NCBI RefSeq assembly: GCF_036898465.1
Contig: NZ_JARUMJ010000001.1
Coordinates: forward strand, 5,394,001-5,458,000
Reading direction: 5' to 3'
Source of the DNA: Streptomyces sp. B21-105
GTDB lineage: Bacteria > Actinomycetota > Actinomycetes > Streptomycetales > Streptomycetaceae
Length of the DNA stretch: 64,000 nucleotides
Positions 48,196-57,756 of the stretch are shown piece by piece (position 1 is the stretch's first letter; every line of letters starts with the position of its first letter). Both the position numbers and the translations under genes were made by a program. The notes beneath the pieces were generated by a model. It was given only the letters and a program-made list of their open reading frames with translations. It did no database searches and was not told the origin of the DNA.

Positions 48196-50121
48196 GTGTC
48201 CACCCCGTACTCAGCCGACGGCTCGGCCTACGCCGACCAAGACGCTCCTCCCGCCCTTGTGGAACCCGAGACGCGACGACTGGACGGCGCGGTACGCGAG
48301 GCGTCCCTGCCGGCCCTCGCCCGCCCGGTGACGTACGGCTCGCTCGCCGACCTGCCCTACGACAACGCGGCGGCCGTCCCCGAGTCGGTGGTCCTCAGCC
48401 GCCGGGGACCGGACGGACACTGGACCGACATCACGGCGGAACGATTCGCCGCCCAGGTCCACGCCGTGGCCCGCGGGCTGATCGCGGAGGGGCTGGTGCC
48501 CGGCGACCGGCTCGCCATCATGTCCCGCACGACCTACGAGTGGACCCTGCTCGACTTCGCGGCCTGGGCGGCAGGCCTGGTCACCGTGCCCGTCTACCCG
48601 ACGTCATCCGTCTTCCAGACCCGCTGGATCCTCCAGGACTCCGGCGCGGTCGCCCTCGTCACCGAGACCGCGGGCCAGGCGGCGGCCCTCGGCCCCGAGC
48701 GCGACCGGCTGCCCGACCTCCAGCACCTGTGGGTCATGGAGAAGGGGCACGTGGACCGGCTGATCGAGGCGGGCGAGCGGATACCGGACGCCGAGGTCGA
48801 GATCCGCCGCGGCATGCTCGTCCCCGACACCCTCGCCACCCTCATCTACACCTCCGGCACCACCGGCCGGCCCAAGGGCTGCGCGCTCACCCACGGCAAC
48901 TTCTTCGCCGAGGTCGACAACGCGATCGAACTCCTCTACCCGGTCTTCAAGGCCAAGAACGACGACGAGCTCTCCGTCCTCCTCTTCCTCCCCATGTCGC
49001 ACGTCTTCGGCCGCATGGTCGCCATCGCCTGCATCCGCGCCCGCGTCCGCCTGGGCCACGCCCCGAGCCTGAAGGCGGAGCAACTCCTGCCGGACCTGGC
49101 GGCCTTCCGGCCCACCTGCCTGCTGGCCATCCCGTACATGCTGGAAAAGATCTTCAACACCGCCCGCGCGAAGGCCGAGGCGGGCGGCAAACTGACCTCC
49201 TTCGAGCGGGCCGTGGGTGTGGCCCGCCGCTACGGCGAAGCCGTCGAGGCGCAGAAGACCGGCGCGGGGTCCGGCCCGGCGGCCACCCTGCGCGCCGCCC
49301 GCGCCCTCTACGACCCGCTCGTCTACCGCCGTATCCGAGGCGCCATGGGCGGCAGGGTCCGCCACGCCATCTGCGGCGGCTCCCCGCTCGGCCGCCGCCT
49401 CTCCGCCTTCTACCTCGGCGCGGGCATCGAGATCTACGAGGGCTACGGCCTGACCGAGACCACGGGCGCGTCCACGGTGACCCCGCCGATGAAACCCCGC
49501 CTGGGCACGGTGGGCTGGCCGCTGCCCGGCACGAAGATCCGCATCGCCGCGGACGGCGAGATCCTCATCGCCGGCGACCACGTGCTGCGCGGCTACTGGG
49601 ACCCGGCGGCCGGCGGAGTGGTCCCCGCCGCCCCCGACGGCTGGCTCCCCACCGGCGACCTCGGCGAACTCGACGACGAGGGCTACCTGACGATCACCGG
49701 CCGCAAGAAGGAGATGATCATCACAGCGGGCGGCAAGAGCGTCGCCCCCGCGCCCCTGGAGAACTGGCTGCGCTCGCACCCCCTGATCTCCCAGGCCATG
49801 GTCCTCGGCGACGGCCGCCCCTACGTCTCAGCCCTGCTCACCCTCGACCCGGACGGCCTCACCCACTGGCGGCACATGAACGGCAAGCACCCGGTGCCGG
49901 CAGAACTGCTCATCGGCGACGAGGAACTGAACGCCGTGCTCCAGCGGGCCGTCGACGAGGCCAACAAGCTGGTCTCCCGGCCCGAGTCGATCCGCCGCTT
50001 CGTCATCCTGCCGACCGACTTCACCGAACAGGCCGGCCACCTCACCCCGTCGATGAAACTCCGCCGCGAGGTCGTCCTGCGCGACTTCGCGGACCAGGTG
50101 GAGGGCCTGTACGTGAGATGA
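48196..50121 (+). CDS. Long-chain acyl-CoA ligase (AMP-forming)
   Basis: A 641-residue ANL-superfamily enzyme. The ATP-binding P-loop is YTSGTTGRPKG (about 218-228), with FLPMSHVFGRMVAIACIRAR, the A5 motif EGYGLTETTGASTVTPP, the A7 motif PTGDLGELDDEGYLTITGRK and Lys/hinge KKEMIITAGGKSVAP. The length and the C-terminal FADQVEGLYVR resemble FadD15-type long-chain fatty acid ligases. GTG at 48196 follows CAGGGAG; an ATG-like earlier frame start at 48121 is less likely. It activates fatty acids for the neighbouring thiolase, reductase and dehydratase. Confidence 0.93.
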   Translation: MSTPYSADGSAYADQDAPPALVEPETRRLDGAVREASLPALARPVTYGSLADLPYDNAAAVPESVVLSRRGPDGHWTDITAERFAAQVHAVARGLIAEGLVPGDRLAIMSRTTYEWTLLDFAAWAAGLVTVPVYPTSSVFQTRWILQDSGAVALVTETAGQAAALGPERDRLPDLQHLWVMEKGHVDRLIEAGERIPDAEVEIRRGMLVPDTLATLIYTSGTTGRPKGCALTHGNFFAEVDNAIELLYPVFKAKNDDELSVLLFLPMSHVFGRMVAIACIRARVRLGHAPSLKAEQLLPDLAAFRPTCLLAIPYMLEKIFNTARAKAEAGGKLTSFERAVGVARRYGEAVEAQKTGAGSGPAATLRAARALYDPLVYRRIRGAMGGRVRHAICGGSPLGRRLSAFYLGAGIEIYEGYGLTETTGASTVTPPMKPRLGTVGWPLPGTKIRIAADGEILIAGDHVLRGYWDPAAGGVVPAAPDGWLPTGDLGELDDEGYLTITGRKKEMIITAGGKSVAPAPLENWLRSHPLISQAMVLGDGRPYVSALLTLDPDGLTHWRHMNGKHPVPAELLIGDEELNAVLQRAVDEANKLVSRPESIRRFVILPTDFTEQAGHLTPSMKLRREVVLRDFADQVEGLYVR

Positions 50122-50143
50122 CCCCGCCGGGGCCGCCCCTCGC

Positions 50144-50662
50144 TCAGGGCGCGTCGCCCCGCAGCACGCTGTAGGACAGGCTGTCGCGCCAGCGTCCGTC
50201 CCGGAACAGGACGCTGCGCAACACGCCCTCGCGGGTGAAACCGGCCTTCTCCAGCGCGCGTTGCTCGGCGATGTTCTCCACCTCGGTGTGCGCCTCGATC
50301 CGCACGGCGGGCGTGTGCGCGAACAGGTAGCGGGCCAGGAGGCGCTGGGCCTGGGTGCCGACGCCGCGTCCCTGCGCCCGCGGCAGCAGCTGGATGCCTA
50401 TGTTCCAGTAGGACGAGTGGGGCACGGTGACGATCCTGCGCCAGGCCACGAAGCCGAGCGGTTCCGTGCCGGACGCCACCATCAACTGGCCCCCGTCGAC
50501 GGAGAGCATGCCGTTCTCGGCCCAGCGGCGCCTCATGCGCCCGGCGTCCGTCCAGCCGAACCAGGAGAACGTGCCGGCCGCCTCGGGGTCGAGCATGAAC
50601 TGTTCCAGCATCGGCAGATCGTCCTCGCGGACGGGGCGCAGTCGCACGGTGTCATCGATCAT
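50144..50662 (-). CDS. GNAT family N-acetyltransferase (RimJ-like)
   Basis: A 172-residue acetyltransferase of the Acetyltransf_3 (RimJ/RimL-like) type. VRLRPVREDDLPMLEQFMLD opens the fold; IGIQLLPRAQGRGVGTQAQR is the acetyl-CoA loop; RIEAHTEVENIAEQRALEKA and GFTREGVLRSVLFRDGRWRD are conserved in this group. Substrates may be protein N-termini or small amines. Convergent with the acyl-CoA ligase (22 bases between stop codons). Confidence 0.9.
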   Translation of the reverse strand: MIDDTVRLRPVREDDLPMLEQFMLDPEAAGTFSWFGWTDAGRMRRRWAENGMLSVDGGQLMVASGTEPLGFVAWRRIVTVPHSSYWNIGIQLLPRAQGRGVGTQAQRLLARYLFAHTPAVRIEAHTEVENIAEQRALEKAGFTREGVLRSVLFRDGRWRDSLSYSVLRGDAP

Positions 50663-50671
50663 TCGGCCACG

Positions 50672-51181
50672 CTAGCCGTACTCGCCGGCGCGTGTTCCCG
50701 CGCGCTGCATCACATACGTGTTCCCGGCGTCGGGGTCGCCGTAGAAGAAGAACAGCACCAGGTTCTCGTGCTCGCCGCGGTCTGCCTGGAAGTGCCAGGT
50801 GTAGGCCGAGGGCGCCGCGGGGGACTCCGTGGGGGCCGTCGCGTCGGAGCGGATCGCGACCGCCGTCCGGGAGGTCATGGTGAGATGGACCTCCTGGCCC
50901 CCGCTGTCGTCGACGAGCTTCCAGACTCCCGTGCCGGTCACGCGCCAGGCGTCGTCGAAGTCGAAGTCCTCGCCGTCGAGCAGACGGAACTCGGCGGTGC
51001 CGTCCGTGTGCAGGGTCAGCCGAGTGCCGTCGACGCACTCCCAGGCACCGGCCGCCTCGACCGCGGTGGCGTCGTGCAGACCGGTGCCGAGGTAGTACTG
51101 GGCGGGGCCGCATCCGCTCAGCGAGACCGTCAGAAGGGCGACGGACAGCGCGAACAGCACCCCCCTGAAGGTCCGTTCCAT
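50672..51181 (-). CDS. Small secreted lipoprotein
   Basis: A 169-residue lipoprotein: MERTFRGVLFALSVALLTVS then the lipobox LSGC (C24). The mature part is an all-beta small domain (AWECVDGTRLTLHTDGTAEF, VWKLVDDSGGQEVHLTM, YTWHFQADRGEHENLVLFFF) like streptomycete proteins that carry a lipocalin-like fold in my impression. Function unknown. Only 9 bases separate its stop from the start of the GNAT gene on the same strand, so they are likely co-transcribed. Confidence 0.8.
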   Translation of the reverse strand: MERTFRGVLFALSVALLTVSLSGCGPAQYYLGTGLHDATAVEAAGAWECVDGTRLTLHTDGTAEFRLLDGEDFDFDDAWRVTGTGVWKLVDDSGGQEVHLTMTSRTAVAIRSDATAPTESPAAPSAYTWHFQADRGEHENLVLFFFYGDPDAGNTYVMQRAGTRAGEYG

Positions 51182-51212
51182 GGGGTCACCCTGGCAGATT
51201 TTTTGAACGTGT

Positions 51213-51935
51213 TCAACTGATTCGGTCGTGAACGGTCCCGGGTTCGGTCTCGGGGGGCCTGCGGGCGATCAGGAACGCCTGGGGGGCCGGCTCGCGGAGG
51301 TCCGCGTGCGGCTCCCGCACCGTTTGCGACAGCATGGTGAACCCGGCCGAGGTCAGCAGCCCGGCCATCGCCTCCGGGCGTCGACGCTCGAAGTCGATGG
51401 AGACCGGGCGGCCCCATGGGCGGTCGTAGTGCCGGGGCTCGTCGCCGACCTGGAAGGCCAGCAGGAGGTGGCCGCCCGGGGCCAGGACCCGGTGGAACTC
51501 GGCGAAGAGGGCCGGCAGTTCGTCCGGCGGGGTGTGGATGGACGAGTAGAAGGAGACGACTCCGGCCAAGGCGCCGTCCGGGAAGTCCAGCTCCAGCATC
51601 GAGCCCTGCTCGAAACGGATCCCGGGGTTCTCGCGCCGGGCGATCGCCAGCATCGACTCCGACAGGTCGAGCCCGGACACGTCCAGCCCGAGCGAGGCGA
51701 GCCGTGCGGTGGTCCGGCCGGGCCCGCAGCCCAGGTCGGCCACCCGCCCGCCCGCCCCGACGAGCTCGGCGTAGGCGGCGACGAGGGCCCGCTCGAGCGG
51801 TCGCGCGGCGAGTTCGTCACGGAACTGCTCGGCGTAGTCCTCGGCGACGGCGTCGTAGAAGGCACGGGTGGTGCTGACGAAGTCGGGGGTGGGGGTGGGG
51901 GTGGGCTCGGGTTTCGTGGTGTCGGTGTCGGTCAT
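51213..51935 (-). CDS. Class I SAM-dependent methyltransferase
   Basis: A 240-residue methyltransferase. The SAM-binding glycine loop is VADLGCGPGRTTARLASLGL (about 65-84), followed by VSGLDLSESMLAIARRENPG (motif II), VVSFYSSIHTPP (motif IV) and RVLAPGGHLLLAFQVGDEPR (post II). The N-terminus has a Thr/Pro-rich run before DFVSTTRAFYDAVAEDYAEQ, a common cap helix. Substrate unknown. It is 31 bases upstream of the small lipoprotein gene on the same strand. Confidence 0.93.
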   Translation of the reverse strand: MTDTDTTKPEPTPTPTPDFVSTTRAFYDAVAEDYAEQFRDELAARPLERALVAAYAELVGAGGRVADLGCGPGRTTARLASLGLDVSGLDLSESMLAIARRENPGIRFEQGSMLELDFPDGALAGVVSFYSSIHTPPDELPALFAEFHRVLAPGGHLLLAFQVGDEPRHYDRPWGRPVSIDFERRRPEAMAGLLTSAGFTMLSQTVREPHADLREPAPQAFLIARRPPETEPGTVHDRIS

Positions 51936-52030
51936 GGGTGGGGAGCCTAGGAGCGCCGACTGACACCGAAGCGGTTTCGCGCCACTCCCACCGAGGAGTG
52001 TGGAAACGGGAGAGGGCCGACGGCAAAGGC

Positions 52031-52062
52031 AGGAGCCCCGTGCCGAACGGCACAGGGCTCCT
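52031..52062 (-). terminator. Terminator of the cold-shock gene
   Basis: AGGAGCCC and GGGCTCCT arms (52031-52038, 52055-52062) with an inner GTGCC/GGCAC pair form a stem with one mismatch and a 4-base loop, about 40 bases beyond the cold-shock stop codon. Confidence 0.85.
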
Positions 52063-52102
52063 TGGGTACTGCTCTCAGACTTGCGATCTCAGGGTGTGAA
52101 GA

Positions 52103-52306
52103 TCAGACGGGAGTGACGTTCTCCGCCTGGGGACCCTTCGGGCCCTGCGTCACGTCGAAGGAGACCGCTTGGTTCTCCTCGAGCGAGCGGAAGCCCTGCG
52201 CGTTGATCGCGGAGTAGTGGACGAAGACGTCGGGGCCGCCGCCTTCCTGGGCGATGAAGCCAAAGCCCTTTTCGGCGTTGAACCACTTCACGGTTCCGGT
52301 AGCCAT
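52103..52306 (-). CDS. CspA-family cold shock protein
   Basis: A 67-residue single cold-shock domain, [20 protein letters not shown] and [20 protein letters not shown]. The RNP1 (KGFGFI) and RNP2 (VFVHY) nucleic-acid-binding motifs are intact. It binds single-stranded RNA/DNA as a chaperone. ATG at 52306 has AAGGAGG 6 bases upstream. A good promoter 160 bases further up gives a long 5' leader, as is usual for cold-shock messages. A strong hairpin follows the gene. Confidence 0.96.
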   Translation of the reverse strand: MATGTVKWFNAEKGFGFIAQEGGGPDVFVHYSAINAQGFRSLEENQAVSFDVTQGPKGPQAENVTPV

Positions 52307-52464
52307 AAGCCCTCCTTGGGCCCAAAGGGTTGCCCTGCTCCAGAACCCTGCAAGCGTGAAAGCAAGTGCCGCACAACTGCATACGTCTGAAAACGACGAG
52401 AGCCCGCGGTTACATGCTCCGCAGGCTCTGTACTGCAAGGGAAACCAAACTGCAACTTGCGGCG

Positions 52465-52492
52465 AGCCTAGCATGTGGGCAGCCGGATGCAA
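52465..52492 (-). promoter_or_regulatory. Cold-shock gene promoter with long leader
   Basis: On the minus strand TTGCAT (52492-52487) and TAGGCT (52470-52465) are 16 bases apart, with TG one base before the -10 (extended -10). Transcription near 52458 would leave an untranslated leader of about 150 bases containing AT-rich and CTTGC-repeat sequence. Confidence 0.6.
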
Positions 52493-52582
52493 TAGAGGTC
52501 AAGATCACGTCACTCGGACGTTTGAAGATCCATGAAGAGGGTTGACTCGGGGGTCGGAGTCCGCAGCGTACCCGACGGGGTC

Positions 52583-53452
<870 letters not shown>

Positions 53453-53458
53453 TCTCCT

Positions 53459-53519
53459 ACGGAGTCCTGACGGGGGACACGGAGTCCCGGCGCGGACACG
53501 GAGTCCTGATGGGGGAGGG
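53459..53519. repeat. ACGGAGTCC repeats before the kinase gene
   Basis: ACGGAGTCC occurs at 53459-53467, 53479-53487 and 53498-53506, at periods of 20 and 19 bases, with GACGGGGG/GATGGGGG between. It fills the gap between mqnA and the kinase and includes the kinase ribosome-binding region (GGGGGAGGGG). Confidence 0.85.
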
Positions 53520-53521
53520 GG

Positions 53522-55483
53522 GTGGCGCCGATGCAGCCGCTCGGAGACGGTGAACCCACGACCGTGGGGCCCTACCGGCTGCTCGGCCGGCTGGGCTCCG
53601 GCGGCATGGGCCGGGTCTACCTGGGTCGCAGCGCCGGCGGCCGCACGGTGGCCGTGAAGATCGTGCATCCGCACCTCGCGCTCGACGAGGAGTTTCGGGC
53701 CCGCTTCCGGCGCGAGGTCGAGGCCGCGAGGCGGGTCGGCGGGGCGTGGACCGCGCCGGTCCTGGACGCCGACCCGGAGGCGACGGTGCCCTGGGTGGCC
53801 ACCGGTTACGCGGCCGGACCGTCCCTGGCCGCCGCGGTCGCGTCCGGCGGGGCACTGCCCGAGCACTCCGTGCGCGTGCTGGGCGCCGGCCTGGCGGAGG
53901 CCCTCGGCACGGTGCACGAACTGGGCCTGGTGCACCGGGACGTCAAGCCGTCCAACGTCCTGCTGACCGTCGACGGCCCGCTGCTGATCGACTTCGGCAT
54001 CGCCCGCGCGACCGACGGCACCGCGTCGCTCACCTCGACCGGCGTCTCGGTCGGCTCGCCCGGCTACATGGCCCCGGAACAGATCCTCGCCAGGGGAGCG
54101 TCCGGCGCTGCCGACGTCTTCTCCCTCGGCGCGGTGCTGGTCTACGCGGCGACCGGGCAGTCCCCGTTCCCCGGTGACTCGTCGGCCGCGCTCCTTTACA
54201 AGGTGGTCCACGAGGAACCGGAACTCGGCGCGCCCGAGGGCGGACTGCGCGGTGAACTGCGGGCGGTCGCCGAGGCGTGCCTCGCCAAGGACCCGGCCGC
54301 GCGGCCGTCCCCCGCAGAGGTGGCCCGGCGCCTGGCACCCGACGGCGCGGCCCGGCTGGTGGCGGGCGGCTGGCTGCCGGGAGCGCTGGTGGAACAGCTG
54401 GGGCGCAGCGCCGTCCAGTTGCTGAACCTGGAGGGGACGCAGGCCGGCGCGGAGCCCGCAGCGTCCGGTCCGGTGGGGTTCAGCAACGCGGCGATGACGC
54501 CGGGGGAGCCCGCGGGAGCGGCCTCGGGCAGAGCCCCGGCAGGCGAGCCGCCGGCCTCGCTGGGCGTGTTCGGACCGCCACCGGTGATGGACGCGATCCC
54601 GGCAATCCCGGCGACTCCCGCGACGCCGGCGACCCCCGCGACTCCTGCGGACGGGGTCGACCGCTCGGCTGCCTTGCCCGCGGTCCTGCCCGTGCCCACG
54701 CCGAGGGACGCCGGGCCCGCAGCCGCCGAGGCCGAACACTCCGAGCACTCCGAGCGCGCCGAACACTTGGAACACTCCGAACACTCCGAACACTTGGGAC
54801 GATCCGATGGTCGCGGTCGGCTCTCGGTCACCGTGGCGGGCAGTGCGACGCCGGGTGAGAACGGCCGCGGCCGGCGGTTGAGCTGCACCGTCGCGCTGGC
54901 GGTCGCGGGCGCGATGGCGACGGTGACGGTCGGCTCGGTGCTGCTGTTCCGGCTGCTGCCGGGCGACGGCGGCCAGGACACCCAGGCCGGCAGCGACGTG
55001 AACTCCCCGGGGCCGACGGCTGCGGCGACCCCGGGCGCCACGGAGGGCGAGACGCCCGCGGCGAGCCCCGGCCCCACCGAAGGGCAGTCGCCCCCGGCGA
55101 GCCCCGGAGCCACCGACGGCTCGTCGGCCGCCGCGCTTCCCGCCTGGTACGTCGGCACCTGGGAGGGGCAGGCCAGCGGCCTCGGCGGCGCCCTCCCGAT
55201 GGGCACGTTCCGGGTGACGGTCCAACGGGCGGTCGTGGGCGGGAAACTGGGGGAGCTGCGGCAGACGGACGTGCTCGGCGGCGTCTGCGTCGACATCCTG
55301 ACGCTGAAGCAGGTGACGGCGAAGGAGGTCGTCGCCACGTCGGTGGGCGCTGAGGACAACCACGGCGGCTGCAATCCGAAGCCGCACCCGATCCGGCTCA
55401 CCCCGACCGGTGACGACCTGACCTACGCCTCCGACAGCGCGGCGGAGGGCAACCCGGTCGCACGCATGTCGAGGGTCGAGTAG
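53522..55483 (+). CDS. Membrane Ser/Thr protein kinase (PknB-like)
   Basis: A 653-residue eukaryotic-type kinase. Kinase domain about 15-280: glycine loop GRLGSGGMGRVYLG (22-35), ATP-binding K46, catalytic HRDVKPSN (138-145), DFG (157-159), and VGSPGYMAPEQIL. A Pro/Ala-rich linker (about 320-410) holds PATPATPATPA and an EHSEHSERAEHLEHSEHSEH run. One membrane helix (about 456-482) leads to an external Thr/Pro stalk and a C-terminal domain (AWYVGTWEGQASGLGGALPM) of the lipocalin-like sensory kind. GTG at 53522. Phosphorylated partners are unknown. Confidence 0.92.
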   Translation: MAPMQPLGDGEPTTVGPYRLLGRLGSGGMGRVYLGRSAGGRTVAVKIVHPHLALDEEFRARFRREVEAARRVGGAWTAPVLDADPEATVPWVATGYAAGPSLAAAVASGGALPEHSVRVLGAGLAEALGTVHELGLVHRDVKPSNVLLTVDGPLLIDFGIARATDGTASLTSTGVSVGSPGYMAPEQILARGASGAADVFSLGAVLVYAATGQSPFPGDSSAALLYKVVHEEPELGAPEGGLRGELRAVAEACLAKDPAARPSPAEVARRLAPDGAARLVAGGWLPGALVEQLGRSAVQLLNLEGTQAGAEPAASGPVGFSNAAMTPGEPAGAASGRAPAGEPPASLGVFGPPPVMDAIPAIPATPATPATPATPADGVDRSAALPAVLPVPTPRDAGPAAAEAEHSEHSERAEHLEHSEHSEHLGRSDGRGRLSVTVAGSATPGENGRGRRLSCTVALAVAGAMATVTVGSVLLFRLLPGDGGQDTQAGSDVNSPGPTAAATPGATEGETPAASPGPTEGQSPPASPGATDGSSAAALPAWYVGTWEGQASGLGGALPMGTFRVTVQRAVVGGKLGELRQTDVLGGVCVDILTLKQVTAKEVVATSVGAEDNHGGCNPKPHPIRLTPTGDDLTYASDSAAEGNPVARMSRVE

Positions 55484-55587
55484 GGCCACGGGGCGAGGAG
55501 AGAGACGGGGGAGGCGGGGCGGGCGGACGGCGTCGTGCTGACGGTTCCGGTGCCCGTGCCCTCCTCCTGTCCCTACGATCTCTGACG

Positions 55588-56463
55588 ATGACCACACCTC
55601 CCAGCGACCTGACACTGGCCGCCGTCGCCGCGCTGTGGGGCGCCGTGACAGGGGCGCTGCTGCCGCGCGCCGCCTACCGTTTCTCCGTGCCGCCGGAGGA
55701 GGAGCGGGACGAGACGACCGAGGAGCGGGAGGAGACGGCGGGGCAGGAGGAGCAGGAGGAGCAGGAGGAGCAGGAGGCGGGCGGCGGCTGGCGGGCGATC
55801 TGCCCGGCCGGGCATCCGATGCGGGGCTGGCTCGGACGCGCACCCTGTCGCCGTTGCGCCGACACCGGCGCACCCGGCGCACCCCGCCCATCCGGCGTAC
55901 CCGGCACCCCCGCCGAACCCGTCGCGTCCGGCGCCCTTCTCCTCCCCCTCCTGACCGCCCTCGTGTGTGCCGCGCTCGCCGTGGCGACCGGTGTGCGGCC
56001 CGAGCTGGCCGTGTGGCTGGCGCTCGCGCCGGTCGGGGTGCTGCTGGCCGTCGTCGACGTGCGGGTGCGCCGGCTGCCCGACCCGCTCACCCTCCCGCTC
56101 GCCGTCGCCGCCCTCGCGCTGCTGGGCCTGGCCGCGCTGCTGCCCGAGCACGCCGGGGACTGGACGACGGCCCTGCTGGGCGCGCTCGCCCTCGGCGCCG
56201 GCTACCTCGTGCTGCACCTCGTCAACCCCGGCGGCATGGCCTTCGGCGATGTGAAGCTCGCGCTCGGCATGGGCGCCGCCCTAGGCTGGTACGGCTGGCC
56301 GACGGTCATGCTGGGCACGTTCGCCGCGTTCCTGTTCGGCGCGCTGTACGGCGGCGTGCTGTTCGTCGTGGGGCGGGCGGGACGCGGGACGCTGATCGCC
56401 TTCGGGCCGTTCATGCTCGCGGGGACGCTCGCCGGGCTGCTGGCCGGCGCGTACACGGCCTGA
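55588..56463 (+). CDS. Type IV prepilin peptidase (A24), stand-alone
   Basis: A 291-residue membrane aspartyl protease. Catalytic Asp residues are D157 in LLAVVDVRVRRLPDPL and D221 in AFGDVKLALGMGAALG (the GxGDxKL-like motif). About six helices. The N-terminal region keeps a degenerate zinc-binding cytoplasmic segment (ICPAGHPMRGW, APCRRCAD) but also a Glu/Gln-rich insertion (EEQEEQEEQEA, about 52-62). It normally processes type IV pilin or Tad leader peptides; no pilin, secretin or assembly ATPase lies in this window. ATG at 55588. Confidence 0.88.
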   Translation: MTTPPSDLTLAAVAALWGAVTGALLPRAAYRFSVPPEEERDETTEEREETAGQEEQEEQEEQEAGGGWRAICPAGHPMRGWLGRAPCRRCADTGAPGAPRPSGVPGTPAEPVASGALLLPLLTALVCAALAVATGVRPELAVWLALAPVGVLLAVVDVRVRRLPDPLTLPLAVAALALLGLAALLPEHAGDWTTALLGALALGAGYLVLHLVNPGGMAFGDVKLALGMGAALGWYGWPTVMLGTFAAFLFGALYGGVLFVVGRAGRGTLIAFGPFMLAGTLAGLLAGAYTA

Positions 56464-56536
56464 GGTCGGGGCGTCGGGAGGGCTGGCGTAGGCTGACTTG
56501 GTCTGTCCACAACCCTTGACGAAAGGGACGCTCCCG

Positions 56537-57736
56537 GTGACCGAGAAGGCCGACCTTCAGTCCGTCCTCGACCGTGCCGCCGCCGGTGGGCGGATCACCC
56601 CCGAAGAGGCCCTCGACCTCTACCGCGACGCCCCGCTGCACGCGCTGGGCGCCGCCGCCGACGCTGTACGCCGTCGTCTGTACGCGGGGACCGAGCACAT
56701 CGCGACGTACATCATCGAGCGGAACATCAACTACACGAACGTGTGCGTCACGGCGTGCAAGTTCTGCGCCTTCTACGCGGCCCCCAAGGACAAGGCCAAG
56801 GGCTGGACCCGCGACCTCGACGACATCCTGCGCCGCTGCGCGGAGACCGTCGAACTCGGCGGCACCCAGATCATGTTCCAGGGCGGCCACCACCCGGACT
56901 TCGGCGTCGAGTACTACGAAGAGCACTTCGCCGCCATCAAGAAGGCGTTCCCGCAGCTGGTGATCCACTCGCTGGGCGCGTCCGAGGTCGAGCACATGGC
57001 GCGGATCTCGAAGGTGAGCGTGGAGGAGGCGATCACCCGGATCCACGCGGCGGGCCTCGACTCCTTCGCGGGCGCGGGCGCCGAGCTGCTGCCCGCCCGG
57101 CCGCGCAAGGCGATCGCCCCGCTCAAGGAGTCGGGCGAGCGCTGGCTGGAGATCATGGAGACCGCGCACGGGCTGGGCGTCGAGTCGACGTCCACCATGC
57201 TGATGGGCACCGGCGAGACCAACGCCGAGCGCATCGAGCACCTGCGGATGATCCGTGACGTGCAGGACCGCACCGGCGGCTTCCGCGCCTTCATCCCGTA
57301 CACGTACCAGCCCGAGAACAACCACCTGAAGGGCCGCACCCAGACGACCCTCTTCGAGTACCTGCGGATCATCGCGGTCGCCCGTCTCTTCCTCGACAAC
57401 GTCCGGCACATCCAGGGCTCCTGGCTGACGACGGGCAAGGAGGTCGGCCAGCTCTCCCTGCACTACGGCGCCGACGACCTCGGCTCGATCATGCTGGAGG
57501 AGAACGTGGTCTCCTCGGCCGGCGCCAAGCACCGCTCCAACCGCCTCGAGATCATCGACCTGATCAGGAAGGCCGACCGCGTCCCGGCGCAGCGCGCCAC
57601 GACGTACGAGCACCTCGTCGTGCACGACGACCCGGCGAACGACCCGGTCGACGAGCGGGTCGTGTCCCACATCTCGTCCACGGCGATCGAGGGCGGCACG
57701 GCCCACCCCGAGCTGAAGCTGCTGGCGTCCAACTAG
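56537..57736 (+). CDS. mqnC: Cyclic dehypoxanthinyl futalosine synthase, radical SAM
   Basis: A 399-residue radical-SAM enzyme that cyclises dehypoxanthinyl futalosine in the futalosine pathway. The cluster motif is CVTACKFCAF, with NINYTNVC before it and GGTQIMFQGGHHPDFGVEYY after it; later SFAGAGAELLPARPRKAI and GTGETNAERIEHLRMIRDVQ. GTG at 56537 has GAAAGGGA about 9 bases upstream; an in-frame GTG at 56498 is less favoured. A TAGGCT hexamer at 56489-56494 may be its -10. Paralogous to mqnE. Confidence 0.95.
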   Translation: MTEKADLQSVLDRAAAGGRITPEEALDLYRDAPLHALGAAADAVRRRLYAGTEHIATYIIERNINYTNVCVTACKFCAFYAAPKDKAKGWTRDLDDILRRCAETVELGGTQIMFQGGHHPDFGVEYYEEHFAAIKKAFPQLVIHSLGASEVEHMARISKVSVEEAITRIHAAGLDSFAGAGAELLPARPRKAIAPLKESGERWLEIMETAHGLGVESTSTMLMGTGETNAERIEHLRMIRDVQDRTGGFRAFIPYTYQPENNHLKGRTQTTLFEYLRIIAVARLFLDNVRHIQGSWLTTGKEVGQLSLHYGADDLGSIMLEENVVSSAGAKHRSNRLEIIDLIRKADRVPAQRATTYEHLVVHDDPANDPVDERVVSHISSTAIEGGTAHPELKLLASN

Positions 57737-57756
57737 CCGCCGCACCGGCCTTTCGC

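Noticed and set aside
53522..55483. Kinase as part of a conservon or anti-sigma cluster
   Set aside because: None of the neighbouring genes encode conservon, STAS or anti-sigma proteins; the kinase stands between mqnA and the prepilin peptidase.
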